A stretch of 64,000 nt of DNA from Dolomedes plantarius (lineage: Eukaryota > Arthropoda > Arachnida > Araneae > Dolomedidae), in the NCBI GenBank assembly GCA_907164885.2, contig OU015492.1, positions 206,677,493-206,741,492 of the forward strand, written 5' to 3'. How positions within the stretch are numbered: position 1 is the first letter of the stretch; every line of letters begins with the position of its first letter. A program made the translations under genes and the position numbers. Of this stretch, positions 12,615 to 24,346 are shown in pieces. The notes beneath the pieces are model-generated. The model was not told where the DNA came from, made no database searches, and saw nothing but the letters and a program-made list of their open reading frames with translations.

Positions 12615-13321
12615 TCTATATATATAAAACAGTTCCGTAACTGACTCACTGACTGACATACAATGCACAGACCAAACCGCTGGACCTAAAGGGCTGAAAT
12701 TTTGCATGGCGATTCTACTTATAGTGTAGGGGTGCACTAAGAAAGATTTTTGAAAAATTCTTCTTAGATTTTTTTAAATTAAATTTTTAAGCTGTTTTAG
12801 TAACTTTTTTTAAGTTTGCATTTAAAATAATAATTTGAGGGTTTTAAAATTTATATCATGAGCAAGATCATAAAAATTCCTTTAAAATGAGATCTTTTTC
12901 GAATCTTTACCTCCATTTTCTGATTTTTGGTGAATTTTTATAGATTCATTTTTTAGAATTTAATTTATTAAATGCCGATCACGTAATTTCTTCTTCTGGT
13001 ACTTTAAATAAATTTATCGTCACTTGCATAATAACTAAATAGACAAAAAAACTTTTTTTTTTCTTACTAATGCGGCAGACTATTGGACATTATCCAAAAA
13101 AATATTAAAATACAGTAAAAGATATATTCCTCAAACTATACTATATTAACTGTACTATATTCTTTAGTATTCTATTAGATTTAATTTGAATATTTTCTTC
13201 TACATTATTTTGTTTATAAAAACATCCGTTCTGATTTTTTTATAAATATATATATATATTTTTTTTTACATCAATTGTATACATTGATCGTCGTATTTAT
13301 TATAAATAAATAAATAAATAA

Positions 13322-13376
<55 letters not shown>

Positions 13377-13449
13377 GCATTAGATGCATACATTGACCGT
13401 TGTATTAAATTTGAATGCACTCCGTAGCGAAGTGCGGGTTTTCAGCTAG
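12615..13449 (+). mobile_element. Helitron, family 1, copy 1
   Basis: Starts TCTATATATATAAAACAGTT and ends in a short hairpin (CCGTAGCGAAGTGCGG) followed by GTTTTCAGCTAG. It sits between A (12614) and T (13450) with no duplication. These are Helitron hallmarks: 5' TC, 3' hairpin plus CTAG, and insertion between A and T. Related copies are at 24557-25245 (minus) and 42718-43483. There is no Rep/helicase coding, so it is non-autonomous. It contains AAAT and TA microsatellites at 13299-13374. Confidence 0.92.
13299..13374. repeat. (AAAT)n then (TA)n microsatellite
   Basis: Tandem AAAT units pass directly into a TA array inside the Helitron 12615-13449. Confidence 0.9.
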
Positions 13450-14441
13450 TATTTTAAAATTAAAAGGCTTTAAATATTAATTTATCCTTTGATTGACTGT
13501 AAATTTTGATTTCAATAAATTATACCAATGACATTCCTTATATATTTTTACATGTTTAAGTTACTCGCATGACTGAATTCCTCATTAAATAAATAAATTT
13601 TAAATTATATACATCACGCCTCTCATTTCGCTTTTATCATATTGTCGTTACTCGAACTACGAAACACGTTTACAAATAAATAAATTTATACAAAAGAAAA
13701 AAAATTAAATAGATGGCACCTTTCATGTTATTGTCCTGCTGTTGACCTTATTTGCATTAATGATCTCGTTAGTAAATAAATAAATTTAAAAACAAACGAA
13801 ACGTAAAATTATAGAGCTTTCAACCAATAATAGTGCAGCTTTAAGTTTTACAGACAGATGTCCATAAAGAAAGGTAGGGCTGGTAAAGGCTGGAATGTTT
13901 TGCGTATGCTCTTTTCTAAGGAGATGAAGTATCAGTCCATTATTCATTCTTCGACTAAAGAAGCGGGGAGAAGGGGAAAAAAGTCCAGTGAAACTGAAAA
14001 TACCCATTTTTTAACACAAGAATGAACAGACACGATGCAAACTCCTCCCAGAATGGAAAGATGGGACTTCCACATTTGAAACTCATTTATTTGCGGAGAG
14101 AGCAGCACGTTTACCACCTGGAAACTATTTTGAGTTAAAAGATTTTCATGTTCTTCCTAGTAGTTAAATGATTCATCGATCGATCACTGTTAATGTGAAA
14201 CAGAAGCTTCTTTTTGATGTTGTGTCTGTGGTGTTGTGTGGAACCGTTAGAAGTTGAACACTAAGTCATTAATCTTCTATCCCCCCCCCTCATTTCTGTT
14301 TCCCCTCTCTTCTCTCTTTTTTTTTTAACAGAAAATAAGAAGAGAGAAGGGCTAAAATGTTCTCGCTTCTTTATTTTTCACGCCAATTTAATTATTGCCC
14401 AAGTTTTAATTTCACAGGTATCTACGATTAAAGAGGAACTA
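13450..14441. other. No feature seen
   Basis: AT-rich sequence with short C and pyrimidine tracts near 14281-14330. No gene or element is recognised. Confidence 0.5.
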
Positions 14442-15744
14442 CAGAGGCTGTTCACACATTTTTTAGACGATGTATATTGTATTCACAAAACTAAATTACA
14501 TAAAATTCTTGTGTTTTAAATGTTCTATTTGACATCCCTTATTCTGAACTATCTTTCAACACCGCAATTTCCAGGATAATAATGACTTTTGAAGTGTCGG
14601 AAGAGGTATTCTATCCCATTCCTCCTGAACAGCTTTCCAGAGTCCTGTAAGGGTTTTGGGATGACGTTTGAATAATGCAGATTTTAAAAGTCCGAAAGCA
14701 CAAAAATCCATAGGTGATACATCGGGAGATTTAGTAGGGATATCAGGGAAGGGTATGGCCTTGATACCAGTTTTTTGTTCCATTTCTTTTAGGAAATTTA
14801 CAGTGGATTTTGATGTGTGACTGCTAGCTTTGTCCTGATGGAGTCTCACAGATTGATGGCACTGTGGGTAAAGCGATGGTATTTCATTCAGAAAAATTGG
14901 CGATAAAATATGTTCCTGATAGTATTTGGAGTTAATCTTGACATTTTTTTCCACTCTCTTTATTTTTAACTTGCCATTATAAGAAAAACCAGCAACAATC
15001 ATGAATCCCTTAGAAAAACTTTCTTTCGATTCTTTGAACCATGTACTTAAATTTTTTCTCCCCTTTTATGATAATAAATGGCTCTTTTTTTTGTTGCAAT
15101 CATTTAAATACACCCATGATTCATCTATTGTGACAATTATTTTCCATTTTTCTTTGGATAAGTGTTTCTCATATAGAATTCTTTAGCGTGTCCTGCGTTC
15201 AGCGATATGATTTGGAAGAAGACGATGCACATTGCGTTTTTTCGCTTTTTTAAGATTTAAATCAACGTTTATCATTTTTTTTACAGTGGACACCGAGCAT
15301 TTTAATGATTTTGCAACTGTCCTTTGACTAGGGGGATTTTCTTTTAACATTAAACAGCGTACCTTTGCAATAGTCGAAGATGTCCGTTTTTTCCTTGGAT
15401 ACTTGTTTGGAATTTTTGTCCCACTTGAGGCTCCAATTTGACGTTTTTTTTCCTTTCTTGTTGACGATATTACCTTCGACGCTTTAGATATCACAAAACC
15501 ATGACTCTCACATCGTTTTTGGATAACGGAGTATGCATATTTCTCTTCGGAAAGAGCATAAATGTAGCCTTCGAACCACTGCTTTGTTAAAAACGCCATT
15601 TTGAATAAAAACAAAACTTTCAAGCCGCAGACGATAATTTTGACTTTTAAAAAGATAGTACAATTGCAATTATTTCTTTTGCAGCAAACGATTTTTTTAT
15701 TACCGCTTACCAAAATCGTCTAAAAAATGTGCGAACAGCCTCTG
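14442..15744 (-). mobile_element. Full-length DD41D Tc1/mariner element
   Basis: The left end CAGAGGCTGTTCACACATTT and the complement of the right end, CAGAGGCTGTTCGCACATTT, match over ~30 bp with one difference. TA duplications flank at 14440-14441 and 15745-15746. The 1303-bp length and one minus-strand transposase filling the interior fit a complete Tc1/mariner-superfamily element. Its transposase is interrupted, so this copy is inactive. Confidence 0.93.
14556..15599 (-). pseudogene. DD41D mariner-type transposase, broken
   Basis: Read from an ATG at 15597-15599, beginning MAFLTKQWFEGYIYALSE. An N-terminal helix-turn-helix region is followed by a second one around PPSQRTVAKSLKCSVSTV, then a stop at about 15183-15185. 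Coding continues with VTIDESWVY, whose first catalytic Asp codon is at 15123-15125, and a frame slip near 15070. The last frame carries LHQDKASSH (second Asp, 14832-14834) and SPMDFCAFG (third Asp, 14706-14708). Exactly 41 residues separate the second and third Asp, which assigns it to the DD41D (rosa-like) group. All three catalytic Asp survive. The enzyme would cut and paste DNA at TA sites in the nucleus, but the stop and frame slip make it non-functional. Confidence 0.88.
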
Positions 15745-15746
15745 TA

Positions 15747-16574
15747 ATATCCTAAATTATGTGAGTAAACATGAAAGACTAAGTTTCTGATTTTATCAAG
15801 AGAATAACGAGAAAAATGTAGATATTCAAGGGCTTAAAACACTTGTTCGCCTTAGATTAAATTCTGCGCATTATTAAAAGGGCATTCATAAATAAAGATG
15901 ATTTATTTGAATATTAGTTTGACAATAAATAAAAAAAATTTAAAGTTTATTTATTTTTTCAGTATTTCAAACATTCAAAAGAATTCAAACCAGAAAATTC
16001 CCTTCCCTCTAAAGTTATGACCGTAAGTATTGTGATTCAAAAGGTATCAGCGATTTTGGCTCACACAAAAAAAGAAAATATCTAGTTTGCCAAACTAGAG
16101 GCTCACGTAATAATCTTCCGTATTTGCAGTTTCCTGTTTTGCCAATTGAGAAGGTGAAACTAAATCAGTTTTAAACAATCAAAATTATGAAGGGAAATGT
16201 CATCTTAGCAAACAGTGACCAAGTTTTTTAGTGCTGACACTGAACATGTCGGAAAGAGAGAGGAATTTATACAAGGGACTAACTACAATTGCGTGAGACG
16301 ATGGGGTTAAACTGCAAGGACGATAGGTTTCGATACAGAGATTCTATTGGAGATTTAACATAATGTGACGTTTATGTATCCACACTTCATATAAGTGTAT
16401 ATATATTGTACTTTGGTTAAGTAGCTCTTTATTCAATTATTCTGTTTTTCATGGATTGTACGGTGTCTGAGTGTGTTTATTGTATAGATCATACCTATCG
16501 GAAACAATCCATTGGTTTTTAGACAGTATTGAGACCGCTGACGAAGAGATGCTGTCTAAAACCTCTTTCATACT
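15747..16574. other. No feature seen
   Basis: AT-rich unique sequence with no supported gene or element. Confidence 0.5.
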
Positions 16575-16642
16575 TATCTTTTCATGTTTTTAGTTCCTGG
16601 CTGCAAGTAGGTTTAGTGCTCATACTGGTTTTCTCTTTCAAC

Positions 16643-16648
<6 letters not shown>
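16575..16648. repeat. Dispersed repeat beside TA array, copy 1
   Basis: Roughly 75 bp containing GTTCCTGGCTGCAAGTA and CTGGTTTTCTCTTTCA. It recurs at 23596-23670 and in both places is followed by a TA array. The nature of the repeat is unknown. Confidence 0.7.
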
Positions 16649-16687
<39 letters not shown>

Positions 16688-16690
<3 letters not shown>

Positions 16691-16857
16691 GGGAATCTCG
16701 ATCTATCGTTTTTCAAGGGACCGATTGAAATGAACGATAAATGCGGGAAAACGATAGATGCGGAAACATAACAAAGCAATATGATCGTTGGGACTAGATA
16801 AAATGAACGACACATACGGAAAAACGATGGATCCAAAAACGATCGATCGAGATTCCA

Positions 16858-16860
<3 letters not shown>
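16688..16860. mobile_element. 175-bp MITE in TA array, copy 1
   Basis: Ends CAGGGGAATCTCGATCTATC and complement CAGTGGAATCTCGATCGATC. The interior repeats AACGATNNATGCGG-type motifs. It is bounded on both sides by TA arrays (16649-16687, 16861-16891). The same family occurs at 17771-17946, 38494-38666 and 55536-55708, with a 1040-bp relative at 52574-53613. No coding. Confidence 0.9.
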
Positions 16861-16891
<31 letters not shown>

Positions 16892-16892
<1 letters not shown>

Positions 16893-17710
16893 TTACACTA
16901 TTTTTTAAAAGATAAAATAAAGAGTAATTTGTATAATATATCATCTGTATGTAATACTCATAAAGATTCTTACACATACAAACACGTATGTTTAAATTTG
17001 GTTCGTGCGTGCTTGTAAGTGCAAAGTCTCATATGCATTTTAATATATTCTTAATTCTTCTTAAACAATATACAGTAATCAAGGATTCATCAATGTAAAC
17101 CGATAGACAAGGATCGAAAAAAGTTTTTTTTTCAGCTCTTATCCTTTTATGAATTTAACGAACGTAATACACTGTTTTAGTTCATGATTCCTTAAAAAAA
17201 CTTTAGAAAAAGACTTCGTCTTCAAAAAATTCCCCATACTTCTATTGAATAGTACAGATAAAATCGCGCTACGCATACCTTATCATCACGTTTGTGGTCT
17301 CTTTCCTTTTTCAAGTGATTTTCTTTTTCAAAACTCCAAGACTTTGAATTAAAAATTAAAAAATTAAAGAGAGACTCAAAGTACAATTACTCTGTCGTAA
17401 TTCATAAGTTTCTTTGTATTCACACACGAGATAAAGTTCGATTACAAAGGTCGCGGAGAGTCGCGCTGTAATACACATGAGGTCCATTCAAGCAAAATCG
17501 ATGTATCTGCCTCGGTACAGAGTTTTATCTGTAACAAATAACTTTTTTTCAATAGCGTGATATTTTAATCCTTTAATATTATATTTCAAATACTTTCTAA
17601 CTTAAGATAAGATTTTCTTAACGAAAATAGCAAATATTGAAGAATTTCATCGTTTATTTTCTAATAATAGTACTTTTACATGACGCATATTTTTAGCTTG
17701 TAATTTTATT
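16892..17710. other. No feature seen
   Basis: AT-rich sequence without supported features. Confidence 0.5.
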
Positions 17711-17712
17711 GA

Positions 17713-17743
<31 letters not shown>

Positions 17744-17770
17744 CACTTTCAACTTTGTCTTTTATATATA

Positions 17771-17943
17771 CAGTGGAATCTCGATCGATCGTTTTCGGAT
17801 CCATCGTTTTTCCGTATGCGTCGTTCATTTTATCCAGTCCCAATGATCATATTATTGCTTTGTTATGTTTCCGCATCTATCGTTTTGCCGCATTTATCGT
17901 TCATTTCAATCGGTACCTTGAAAAACGATAGATCGAGATTCCA

Positions 17944-17946
<3 letters not shown>
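17771..17946. mobile_element. 175-bp MITE, copy 2 (inverted)
   Basis: CAGTGGAATCTCGATCGATC at the left and its complement at the right; opposite orientation to copy 1. TA flanks, with a TA array directly following (17947-17989). Confidence 0.92.
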
Positions 17947-17989
<43 letters not shown>

Positions 17990-17991
<2 letters not shown>

Positions 17992-19301
17992 TCCTTGCAC
18001 GTAATTTCATATTTATTATTTTTAATTTATTAAAATCAGTTCTATTTCATTTAAAAAGAAGGAATACACGGTGAACAGCGATTAAAATAAAACTTTAAAA
18101 TCCCAAAGAGTCATACGGTTAACCTCTTCGATTGACTTGTTCACCAAGCCTGCATATAATATGCAACTGCAGTAAATAATCAAAGTTAAAAATTGAATCC
18201 ATATATTAATCATTTACAATATTGAGAATGATTGTTATTATTTAACTGAACTAGAATATTGTTATTCTTTAACTGAACTATGTATGTTAAATGAGTATAT
18301 ATTGAGGAACATAACTATAATAACATGTATATTACAACTTTCACGAATTAAATGCATCCACACTTGCCGATAAGCATACCAGTGGTTCTTAGAGCAGGAG
18401 CGGGTTTGGAATTATGTTCTATTTTTGCCTCTGAAAAGAAAAAATAGGGTCAATTAAAAAAAAGGTTTTTAGTAAAATTCCGTACAAGATTAAGTTACTG
18501 CACATAGCTTTCAGCGCACGTGCATCCAAGCAAGCATTTGATGTAATATCACGTTTCTCAAAGAAGCCGCCGAGAAACCCAAGGACTCCTTTCCAGTCAA
18601 TAAAATTCATAAAAATGTAAAAATATAGTTCTTTTAGAAATAATTTTGTAGAATGTAAGGGAAAGTTACACGAGTTTCCCTGATATTTAGAAATTTCACT
18701 TAAAACAAGCCATTGATTCAGTAGATATCCAGTTGAAAATAATGTTAGCCTCGTGCATTGACGGAAATATTATCTATTAGAAATTCCATTAGAAATTCAA
18801 TTAGAAATTCAATAGATTAGAAATTCCATAAAACAGTAAAAGCAACGATAACAACAACAACATTTTAAAACATTTAAAAAGAGAAAAAGGGATATTAAAT
18901 ACCAATACTTCCACAGTAAGATTCTTTGTTGCCGTATTGATTCTTCTAATATGCTGTATGTAATTATCATTTAAGGGAAAACCTAGAGGTAAAATTTTGT
19001 TGGGCTCTTAGGTTTCACGCTAGGTTCCTATCATAAGACTAAACCTATCATAAGACTGATGATTTTCATTCCTTTCTCCCCTCTCCATATAGATGGACTT
19101 GTATGTCTGTCTGCCCGAATGAAAAAAAAAATGCCAATAAAAGTACCAATAATATTAAGGATAATAAAAACTGATATTATTTTTAAATACCGATACTAAC
19201 TGCTCAAATTCTAAAACTGATATGAGTACTAATGATGAAAAATGTTTTCATACCAAGCGGTAGTCACGATTCTTATCTCTGCAAGCAGATTTGTTGATCT
19301 A
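17990..19301. other. No feature seen
   Basis: AT-rich sequence. A short triplicated AGAAATTC(A/C)ATTAG-type motif lies at 18776-18826. No gene is supported. Confidence 0.5.
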
Positions 19302-19309
19302 ACGTGAAG

Positions 19310-20180
19310 TAGTGATGCGACATCGATAACAAAACATCGATGTTCTGAAACATCGATATTCAATATTAAAACATCGATGCTAATAAAACATCTCCCAAAA
19401 TCCATCGATGTTTTTAAACATCGATGTTTTAGAACATCCATTTTTTAAAACTGGTTTAGTAATCTCTAACATTAATGTCATTTCCTTTAGTCGTGGGGGG
19501 AGGGGGGATTTAATTTTACTCTCTGATTGGGCAGACATAAATGACAAAAACTTGGTTGCTTTGGGCTACATTGATAACTCAAAATTCTCGTTGTAAATAC
19601 CGCCATGTTTTGCCTTCAAATGTCCACATAAATTCATTGTATTGCTAGAAGTTTTAAGGAACTTAAGGCAAATATTGCATTTCGACAATTTGTCAGAGGT
19701 TTTGTAAAAATATTTCCAAACGGTACTTTTGGGAGGCATCTTACTAATAATATTAACGTCAACTTATATAAAACCAGAACGAAACAAAAACTTAAATGGA
19801 TGCACTCGTGTATATACTATTTGTAAAATAAAACCCCATGGAAGGTTCTGGAGTGTCAGGAACATTCCAAACTCTCTGATTAGTTCATTGGTTGTTAATT
19901 GCCATTAGTCTGTTTGCTAAGGAATCATTCCCCCTTTCGTATTCGTCCTTTTCAGAATTCAGACTTACATTTACTGAGTGTGAAAATTATGATACGTGGT
20001 AAATTTTTCTTATTATGGTACTTTTTCATTAAAAAAAAAACATCGAGACAACGTAAAACATCGAGCACAAAACATCGATGTTAAAAAAACATCGGCTTCA
20101 ATAAATCGATGTTTAAAACATCGATGTTTTTATCAAAACATCGATGTGTTGAAAACATCGACATCGATGTCGCATCCCTA
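19310..20180 (-). mobile_element. BED-finger hAT-like element, copy 2 (complete)
   Basis: ACGTGAAG is directly repeated at 19302-19309 and 20181-20188, a perfect 8-bp target duplication of hAT type. The ends are TAGTGATGCGACATCGAT and, in complement, TAGGGATGCGACATCGAT. Just inside each end lies a 120-150-bp array of ACATCGATGT palindromes (19318-19437 and 20038-20169). The only coding left is a BED zinc finger at 19566-19739. A full hAT transposase would need over 1.5 kb more, so the element depends on an enzyme made elsewhere. Confidence 0.92.
19566..19739 (-). CDS. Small BED-type zinc-finger protein inside hAT element
   Basis: A 57-codon frame with ATG at 19737-19739 and TAG at 19566-19568, uninterrupted. 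It begins MPPKSTVWKYFYKTSDKL; the VWKYF aromatic patch precedes Cys21, Cys24, His40 and His45 (C-x2-C-x15-H-x4-H). This is the layout of the BED zinc finger, a DNA-binding domain found at the N terminus of many hAT transposases. No RNase-H-like core or dimerisation domain follows. If made, it would be a free DNA-binding finger. The flanking CATCGATG arrays are natural candidate sites, which is inference. The other copy (10840-11013) has two stops, so selection to keep the frame is not shown. It may simply be the first exon or a truncated relic of the parent transposase. Confidence 0.6.
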   Translation of the reverse strand: MPPKSTVWKYFYKTSDKLSKCNICLKFLKTSSNTMNLCGHLKAKHGGIYNENFELSM

Positions 20181-20229
20181 ACGTGAAGCCAGATTCCAGA
20201 AGTGTAAAATATGAAAGGAAAACAATAAG

Positions 20230-20562
20230 CAGGCCCAGATTTCTGCATGGGCAAGTGGAGCACTTGCCCAGGGCCCCCAAAATTATGGGGCCCCTTATTT
20301 AATATTAAGTTGTACATATTTTTGAAAATTTGGTTTTTGGTTAATGCTGTAATGGGGGCAGTGGCGGATGCAGAAAAAAATCCTGGGTGGGGTACAGTGT
20401 ACCCACTATAGTGAAATCATACTTACATCCATAAGTGTTTCTTCTTTAATTTTTTTTGGGAGGAGGGGGGTAATAACTTCCGACTGTGATCAATTTTGAA
20501 TTTCAAAATAAATTTCATGAATTTATTTATTAACATTAAAAAGTAAATTAATAAATTAACAC

Positions 20563-20618
<56 letters not shown>

Positions 20619-20815
20619 TTCAAATTTTTGACTTGTCGGTCGAAAATTGTTTGAATTTCCTGTCCCAATTTATGGTTGACCTGGGTGAGTGTCCCACGTG
20701 TTCATGTGGAAATCTGGTCCTGGGAGGGGCACGTGCCCCCCTCTGGATCTTTCCTTAGAGGGGGCCTCCAAAGTCTGCTTTGCCCAGGGCCCCATTGGGT
20801 CAAAGTCGGGCTCTG
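20230..20815. mobile_element. hAT MITE with 8-bp TSD
   Basis: ACAATAAG is directly repeated at 20222-20229 and 20816-20823. The left end is CAGGCCCAGATTTCTGCATG; the right end in complement is CAGAGCCCGACTTTGACCC. Both ends carry GCCCAGGGCCCC blocks just inside. A second MITE-like start (CAGTGGCGGATGCAG) at about 20360 suggests a nested insertion. An ATT microsatellite lies at 20564-20617. Non-coding. Confidence 0.9.
20564..20617. repeat. (ATT)n microsatellite
   Basis: About 18 tandem ATT units inside the hAT MITE 20230-20815. Read on the minus strand it gives a poly-Ile artefact. Confidence 0.95.
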
Positions 20816-20823
20816 ACAATAAG

Positions 20824-21396
20824 TAAATCCAGTGGTATAATAATTAATTCAGCAGCATCAAGTTACCATGAAAAAAAAATTTGTAACCGGAAAACGTGAC
20901 TGAAAATATAACTTTGTGCTATAGACTGCCTTAATTACGTAGAAACTACATAGAACTGCGTAGAAAAATAATACATGGGTAAATACGACAAATATACACG
21001 TTTGTATAAAAGAGTAGCCATTTTTCTAGTATCTCAATAGCACAATTACTTACACACAAAAAAAAGTATTAATATGATATCTTCATTTTTTTAAATTAGA
21101 AAATGTATTAAACATCAGATACAATCTCTTTTCTTCTGATATTTAATACATTAATGAACTGTTACGGAAGATATGAATCTGATGTCAACAAAACTTATAA
21201 TAATAGGCAAGTTTCAAAACTATTTAACGAAATTACTATTTTTTAAAAACAATTTATCTCCAACAAAGGGTTGAAAAATATATTAGACATTTAAAAGAAC
21301 ATCATCTACAACAATTGCCTTGTTAATGAGTTAATAATTCTTTATGCTTTGAGAGAATTCGCCTAGCTCGTTTTGGTGTGCCTACGAGAACAATTT
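20824..21396. other. No feature seen
   Basis: AT-rich sequence, no supported gene. Confidence 0.5.
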
Positions 21397-22858
21397 CAAC
21401 CACTTTTCTCACTCTGTGAGTTCCCTCTTTTAAGGCGACAATGGACCTTCAGATTGAAAAAATATGTCCCCAAAATGATTTTTTTTCTTTCTTTCAGAAA
21501 ATGATTCTGCAACTCATCAGCTTTAAATTTAAAATAAAGTATGTTGATCCGATCGTTATTAACCAAGTTATAAGTATTTTTTTCAAACGTAAACAATGGA
21601 AATGTTAGTCAAATTAAAACTTTAAATGCCATTTTCTCAAAACAAGTTTTCATGTCGTTTCGGTAAGTTCAAAATGTTCCATGCGTCATAATTTTTCTTG
21701 AATTTTCATAAAATTTCATAAAATTATTATTTATATATGTTAGAATAAAACTTAGTAATCAATTCATTGTACTATTTTAAAACAACTTAAAACTTTTACA
21801 ATAAAAAAATTTTTTTTGATAAAATTTTGCATAAAATGACCTATTTTTATCGATTTTTTTTCTAGTTTTCATAAATAGGACTGTAAATCAAATATTGCTA
21901 CTAACTTTTATTATAACTATATAATGCTAACTTAAGAGAGAAAATTAGTTATCTGAGACAAAAATTAATGCGCATAGAGCATTTTTAAATAGAGTAATTA
22001 ACAAACTGATTTTAATTAATATCTTAATTAATTACATTCTAATATTTTTTAAATTTAGAATTTCCATCTCTAAACAACACTGTATAAGTATACAAAATTT
22101 CATAGCAATTGGTTAATAAATAATAAAAAAAAAGTGTTTCATGGTCCATTGTCGCTTTAACTTATTTTATCTAAAGACCAACTAATGGAGATCATTAGTG
22201 TACTAAATTTATGATATTCTATCTCATTAGTCGACATCCCCCCCCCCCCAAAATAGCCCTATGTGATCCATAGGCACCTATAGGGGGCCTGTACTTCGGA
22301 AACACTCTGAAAATACGCTATCTGCCGGAAATAGAGCGGGAGTAAAAAACAGGGGCGATTGGGAACTAAATTACTGAGTTTACAGTTTATCCATAAGTGA
22401 AAGGCCATCGTTTAGGAATCTATTATGATGATCATCGTCTCGAAACCTACAGCAGAGAAGCTATTGCAAACCGACACTTTACACCCTTTTTCTCACCATG
22501 TGAGTTCCCTCTTTAACTTATTTTATCTAAAAACCAACTAATGAAGATCATTAGTGTACTAAATTTAGGATAATCCATCTCATTAGTAGACATCCCCCCA
22601 AAAAATAGCCCTGTGTGATCCATAGGCACCTACGGGGGGGCCTGTACTTCGGACACCCACTGAAAATACGCCATCTGCCGGAAATAGAGCGGGGGTAAAA
22701 ACAGAGGCGATTGGCAACTAAATTTGACAGTTCATCCATAAGTGAAAGGCCAGAGACCGCATCGTTTAGGAATCTATGATGATGATGATCATCGTCTGGA
22801 AACCTACAGCAGAGATCGCCGCGGGATGTGAACAAGCTATGCAAACCGACACTTTACA
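21397..22858. repeat. Tandem duplication (about 0.37 kb units), one copy interrupted
   Basis: The stretch from the TTTCTCAC.TGTGAGTTCCCTC junction through the block ending AACCGACACTTTACA is present twice. Copy 1 is 21397-21433 joined to 22157-22480; copy 2 is about 22481-22858. Identity is high across both. The TTAA element at 21434-22156 interrupts copy 1 only, so it arrived after the duplication. Copy 2 has ~25 extra bases near 22750 and 22810, or copy 1 lost them. Confidence 0.85.
21434..22156. mobile_element. TTAA-target element, GGCGACAATGG family
   Basis: Ends GGCGACAATGGACC and, in complement, AGCGACAATGGACC. TTAA flanks at 21430-21433 and 22157-22160. The uninterrupted paralogous site in copy 2 of the tandem duplication has a single TTAA at 22513-22516, which proves insertion at TTAA. 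The 723-bp body is AT-rich with no coding. Target and size resemble piggyBac-type MITEs. The ends differ from the usual CCC start, so the superfamily is uncertain. Confidence 0.88.
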
Positions 22859-23440
22859 ACCACAAGTGTGGAAGCATGATCGCTTTTGTAATTTGATCCG
22901 GAGGGAAAGGGATCGGTAGGGGGGGGGGATAACGGTCAGTGTTTGGACCTCACAATAGATTTGCCCATTCGTCTTCCTTTAATGCTATAAACCGATCCCA
23001 AATCCCATTTTTACCTGGAAGGCATTCGCTGAGCCCTTAGGGCTGGAGGGTTGCTTCTGGTAAAACGAGAAATGACACGAAAGGCATTAGTGGGGTAGGT
23101 CATAAAGTTTTCCTTGGGGCTGGAGGAAGGCTCCGAATTCGATCTCAATAGCTGATGGGAGGCAGCTTTCTTATCTTTTCTCTGCATTTGAGAAATTGAA
23201 AAAAAAGAAAAAAAAAAAGATTTTTATCACACTATTTTTATTATTGGTAGTTTTTTTCCCCTCTTCACATTATTGATTCCTTTTCGTAAATGAAGAAATA
23301 AGGAAATTTCTACGAATATCTTACTATATCGAATATTATATCAGCTAATGGATGCAGATACTGATATCTAATGATGCATTAATATTTTCTTTGATTTTTC
23401 CTGAATTCAGAATCCTGTATTTCGTGAGATAGGTTGTCTT
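22859..23440. other. Low-copy repeat piece, otherwise nothing
   Basis: Around 23060-23130 a segment containing GAAATGACACGAAAGGCATT has a diverged relative at 28325-28375. No coding. Confidence 0.4.
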
Positions 23441-23760
<320 letters not shown>

Positions 23761-23970
23761 ACAGAATCTTTGGCCCCCTGTTATTTTATCTAGTTCATTT
23801 CTGTAGAATTAAAATAAGGTTTCCTGGTTCAGTCGTTTCTTTTAAATAGTTTCTGATTAGTTTGAAACCTAGTAATGTCATATCTGTGCTGATAAGTTGG
23901 GTCATTATTGACATGAAATGCTACCATTATTTTCTGAAAACATGTCCTTTATATATATATATATATATAT

Positions 23971-24062
23971 AACCGCCTTAACGGCCGTTCTTACAAAGGG
24001 GGTATAAAATTTCCCGTTCTAAAGAGCAAATCGGAAAAATTGGCCGCGTAAGCTAAAGGTTA
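23971..24062. repeat. 90-bp dispersed repeat after TA array, copy 1
   Basis: Contains CGTTCTTACAAAGGGGGTAT and TTTCCCGTTCTAAAGAG. It recurs at 48335-48425 and 56347-56440; the first and last follow a TA array. Unknown family. Confidence 0.75.
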
Positions 24063-24346
24063 ATAAAGAGGGTTTACCTCCATATAGGTTAAAAGTCGTT
24101 TGATTAACTTAGGAGTTTAAAATTTCCCAAATAACAAGAATATTTTTACGTGCACAAAGTTTACTTGCAAAGGTATCACCAGAATCTGAAATAAACTTTC
24201 TAAATGTTTAATGGATTGATGAACTGGAGAATGACCTCGATGCATTATGTTGCGCATTGGAGAACATGATTTACCCATTACTTTTATCGACGCATTGAAT
24301 GCAAGTTTAAATCTAACTATATACACATAAATTTGAAACGTTATTC

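Noticed and set aside
15001..15186. 61-codon plus-strand frame
   Set aside because: It is antisense to the DD41D transposase segment that carries the first catalytic Asp.
22551..22844. 97-codon minus-strand frame
   Set aside because: It lies in one unit of a tandem duplication, and the other unit has frame-breaking differences; the His-rich part is a CATCAT-like microsatellite.
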